A DNA stretch of 64,000 bases from Tethya wilhelma (Eukaryota > Porifera > Demospongiae > Tethyida > Tethyidae), in NCBI GenBank assembly GCA_964030475.1, contig CAXIPT010000002.1, positions 19,625,010 through 19,689,009 of the forward strand. The letters run 5' to 3'. Made by a program: the position numbers and the translations under genes. Below the pieces are notes generated by a model, which saw nothing but the letters and a program-made list of their open reading frames with translations, did not search any database and was not told the origin of the DNA. This document shows, in pieces, positions 60,994-64,000 of the stretch. Each line of letters starts with the position of its first letter. The stretch's first letter is position 1.

Positions 60994-63900
60994 TCACGCA
61001 TAATACATTTTGTGTTCACGTAACCATAAAGAATACTGTACGTCGTATTCTTCTGTCGCAAAAATCACCATTTGGTCTCACTTTAACACTGTACTCACCA
61101 GGGGGAAGGGGGTCTGTGATAAAGTAGGGAGATGAACCTATACAGGCCAAGAATAAAAGAGACATGATAGACTATGAACATTCATGCAGAATGACTTGTT
61201 ATTCTACCAAATCAATATAGTGGATGCCCTTTGGCATGTAGCAATCTTTGGTAAAAGCTGAGACACATTCACAAATGCACAATGACTAAGGTATATACAT
61301 GTATCATAATTTGATTCAGATAAAATACAAAAGAAGAATTATACACGTACATGTACATGACCTCACTTTTGAACAGTGTCACAGACGGTAAAACTTGGAC
61401 ATGATTTGATTATTATAGTGAGAGTATGTACAACTCTTACATGGAACAAATATCCCATTGGTCTGTTCTGTATCCAACCTGCACTCGGTCAAGTTGGGAT
61501 TAAGTGGTCCAATATCTTCCCACTCAATTCTAATTATGGATCCGAAAAAGAAGACCGTTTCTTCTCCTGAATTGATGAAGTTCACTGCACAGTCCAGGTT
61601 GAATCCTGTTGGTACATGGATTAAGATAAACAAGACTTACTGAAGTGAATGAGACAGTCTTTGTCACTCTCATAACTGCAAGCAACCGGGTTGTAGTTAG
61701 TCTATCGAGCTAGACCCTTTTTTTCTACCCTTGATCTGCAACCTCCCACTTACCCCCCCCCATGGGTAGAAAAATAAAAGGACAGACTGGGTTGTAGTCT
61801 GAGTTGATAACTATGGCTACATAGCTGACCTAAGCGGACTTGTCTTGTAATGTTGGCTAGAAGTTCTCCCAAGGCGTTTCTTGCAATGATTATGAGAGCC
61901 AATGGTGGCTGTCTGTCCGCTGGTAGACCAGTGTAAAAGATGAAACCACTACTACCTGCAAGATTAACATTGTAGTAGCCACACATTAGTGTTAGGAATG
62001 ACCATGGGCAAGCATAACCTTTTTCCAAAACTTACAATCTTGAGGTCCAACTTCATCCGACAGTTCACATGTCGCTGTAGCAACGTCGTTTCTCAGGGAG
62101 AGCTCGACTCTCACACTGGCTGTTACTCCACCTGTCTCAAGCTCCACATCAGGAGTGTTGTTGATGAGGACAATGGGCTGGTCGTCAATCAAATCTGAAG
62201 GCAATACAAAACAAAATGCACATGAAATAGTACATGTTTTGTTTCCAAGCACCCATTATACTGTACACTAGCTACAACTCATTCAAGCACTTTATAAATC
62301 CACAAAGCTAGACCCTCTCTCTTCTCTCCCATTGCAGGTCTATAAATCTGATAGCCCATCACCCAGTCTGCTTGTTCTCATGCACGACTTCAATATGCAC
62401 AGATAAACTTTCATGGATGAACAAGTGGTTTGCAAAAATCACCGCCTGCAAAACTTTGCAGGTATACAAAAAACAAAACAAAAACTAACAAACAAACAAA
62501 CAAAAACAAACAAAAAAATAAACAAAAACCCATGTAGATTGCAACACTAACCTTCTATGATGGTCACAGTGGTTGATCCTACGAAAGACCCTTGAGTAGG
62601 AGTGCCAGTCCTTACAAAGCTGATCAGAAACTGCTCATTAGGTTCAACCACGAAGTCAGGCAATATGGGCACCTGAATGCATTGGCGAGGTGCCCCATCA
62701 GAGAAGGTTAGGAAAGCGGTCTGGGCAAGATAATCAAGTCCAGCTGTAAGCATGTAAGAAGAAGACACAGTAAACGTCAACAATACTCTTGCCTTGTTAC
62801 AGTATAACAAAGACAAGGAGGCCTAGATTCATCTGTTGCACACACACTTGAGTCTGCCACAAAGAAAAGGAACAAAAAACTACAAGTAAAATGTGAAGCA
62901 TGCACAGAGTCTCCATACACTCCTCGGGTGTCACCACGGTTTCCAAAGTGAACATGCCTGAGTAGCTGCTAGTGATTTTGAAAATTATTGCTTGACTATT
63001 CTTTTGTTTGGTTTCAAATTTAACCCCAAGTTTCAATACCTGTTGCATCCAAATCACTGGTTGAGATGGAGACGCTGAAAGTGAAAGGAGCTTGAACAGT
63101 TGACAGGTCAACCACAAGACAGGCCTCGACAAATGGTGTTGTTTCCAGCACTGAATATCCAGCAGGTTGCTCAAATGCCAGCACAGCAAGATCTGTTTGA
63201 AAAAAATTATAAAGTTTATACCGTAGTAACATTAATATGTAAATTTAAACAAGACAACTTCAGTAGGCTACACATGAATTTTAACCATAATATTACAGCA
63301 CAAAAGAAGAGCCAGCTACCAATCTATTCTGACAACCACCAAAAATTTTTGTTGCCAAGACTTTGTGCTATACAATAGAGAGGGCCTGGGAGCGAGGCTA
63401 CAGGCATCAAATGCTTCACTAGTTACCGTCGTCCAAGATTGTGATGGTGACAGTCTGTTGTATGACACCAGCCGACACGGTCTGTGACAATATCAGCATG
63501 AATGATTCGTTTGGCTCTTCAATTGTGTTGTCAATGATAGGAATGGTGATACACTGTCGCTGGAGAGTGAACTGGGAGAAGGAGAGTGTCCCTGAAGTGA
63601 AGGAGTAGTCAGATCCAGCTGCAGGAACAAAACAAACCACACAGGCTCTAGGTGCTTGCTTCACAAAGATTAATTTTAAAGACAATATTACACCAATACC
63701 AATCACATAATTATAATATCTATATACAGAGAACTAAAGATATTATAGCAAGGTTAAAGAATGCTGCTGCTTGCCAGTAACATACCAATACATTGATGAT
63801 AATCAGCTATACATACTGGTTAGTGTTATAATTTTTACAGTCATACCAAGTGCAGCTCCATTTTGTGTTGTATATGTAGCCGACACAGTCTGGCCCGAGG

Positions 63901-64000
63901 CAGGAGTTGATGAGGTGACAGCACACAGTACAACAGACCCCTCATCTTCATCAACAAATTCAGAGAGCAACTCAAAATTGATGAAAATATCATCCTCTGC
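60994..64000 (-). CDS. Large extracellular Calx-beta protein, C-terminal part (N-terminus off the right edge)
   Basis: Exons read leftwards: from 64000 to about 63847 (DDIFINFELLSEFVDEDEGS, Calx-beta start), 63619-63425 (SDYSFTSGTLSFSQFTLQRQ, IIDNTIEEPNESFMLIL), 63193-63042, 62742-62555 (LDYLAQTAFLTFSDG, ILPDFVVEPNEQFLISF, STTVTIIEG), 62195-62035, 61958-61822, 61606-61441 (an Ig-like C...CRLD...C pattern) and 61137-61101 (SSPYFITDPLPPG). Two or more Calx-beta units alternate with degenerate ones. Calx-beta domains are Ca2+-binding beta-sandwiches in adhesion proteins; sponge aggregation factors contain many, but no wreath domain is visible here. The last exon is uncertain: an acceptor at 61055 gives a stop at 60994-60996, another at 60940 gives A-V-E-F and a stop at 60925-60927. 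Confidence 0.75.
63383..63400. repeat. Single arm of the TAGCCTC/GAGGCTA repeat family
   Basis: GGCCTGGGAGCGAGGCTA in a Calx-beta intron, matching the right arm of copies at 13874, 24453 and 34563; no left arm nearby. Relic of the MITE-like element. Confidence 0.5.

Overview
This is 64 kb of an animal genome, most likely from a sponge (a demosponge such as Amphimedon or a relative). Genes are compact and split by many short GT-AG introns. The sequence is AT-rich, carries very many CA/GT and GA microsatellites, and has two runs of N (18627-19340 and 47177-47935). Conserved metazoan genes (PDCD4, MVP, HELZ2, FAHD2, LRP2BP, beta-TrCP, PBDC1) sit among families typical of early-branching animals: CARD-ankyrin proteins, an FHA/zinc-finger protein, a cluster of small membrane proteins and a large Calx-beta protein. 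The sponge assignment rests on gene content and style, not on a database match.

Layout. 1-6.8 kb: two tandem minus-strand paralogs, each with an MGN N-terminus (myristoylation-like), an acidic linker, a CARD-like domain and ankyrin repeats; the first is cut by the window edge. 7.4-12.6 kb: PDCD4, minus strand, with a 5' UTR exon and one long intron. 13.2-24.8 kb: major vault protein (MVP), minus strand, about 21 exons. Two of its exons are present twice, once beside a Ty3/gypsy-like element and once beyond a gap; I read this as two haplotypes assembled in series. 26.0-35.0 kb: a complete HELZ2-type protein (zinc fingers, helicase, RNB nuclease, helicase), divergent from MVP. 35.4-36.9 kb: FAHD2. 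38.0-41.6 kb: minus-strand gene for an FHA domain, five UBZ4-like zinc fingers and a C-terminal domain resembling DUF3626; its last two exons are duplicated in tandem. 41.8-43.4 kb: LRP2BP, sharing a 172-bp divergent promoter with the FHA gene.

44.2-49.9 kb: beta-TrCP, minus strand; its F-box and first WD repeat are not visible and probably lie in the second gap. 51.5-52.9 kb: PBDC1. 53.2-60.6 kb: four tandem genes for an apparently undescribed family of single-pass membrane proteins with a short ectodomain, a very I/V/L-rich helix and a long acidic, repeat-containing tail. They share a phase-1 intron just after the membrane segment; the last two copies form a nearly identical 2.07-kb tandem duplication. 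61-64 kb: the C-terminal part of a minus-strand extracellular Calx-beta protein that runs off the right edge.

Functionally the window mixes innate-immune-type genes (CARD-ankyrin, HELZ2, MVP), ubiquitin signalling (beta-TrCP, UBZ-like protein) and surface proteins (membrane family, Calx-beta). Nothing shows that they act as one pathway. The most interesting unexplained objects are the membrane-protein cluster and the FHA-UBZ-DUF3626-like protein.
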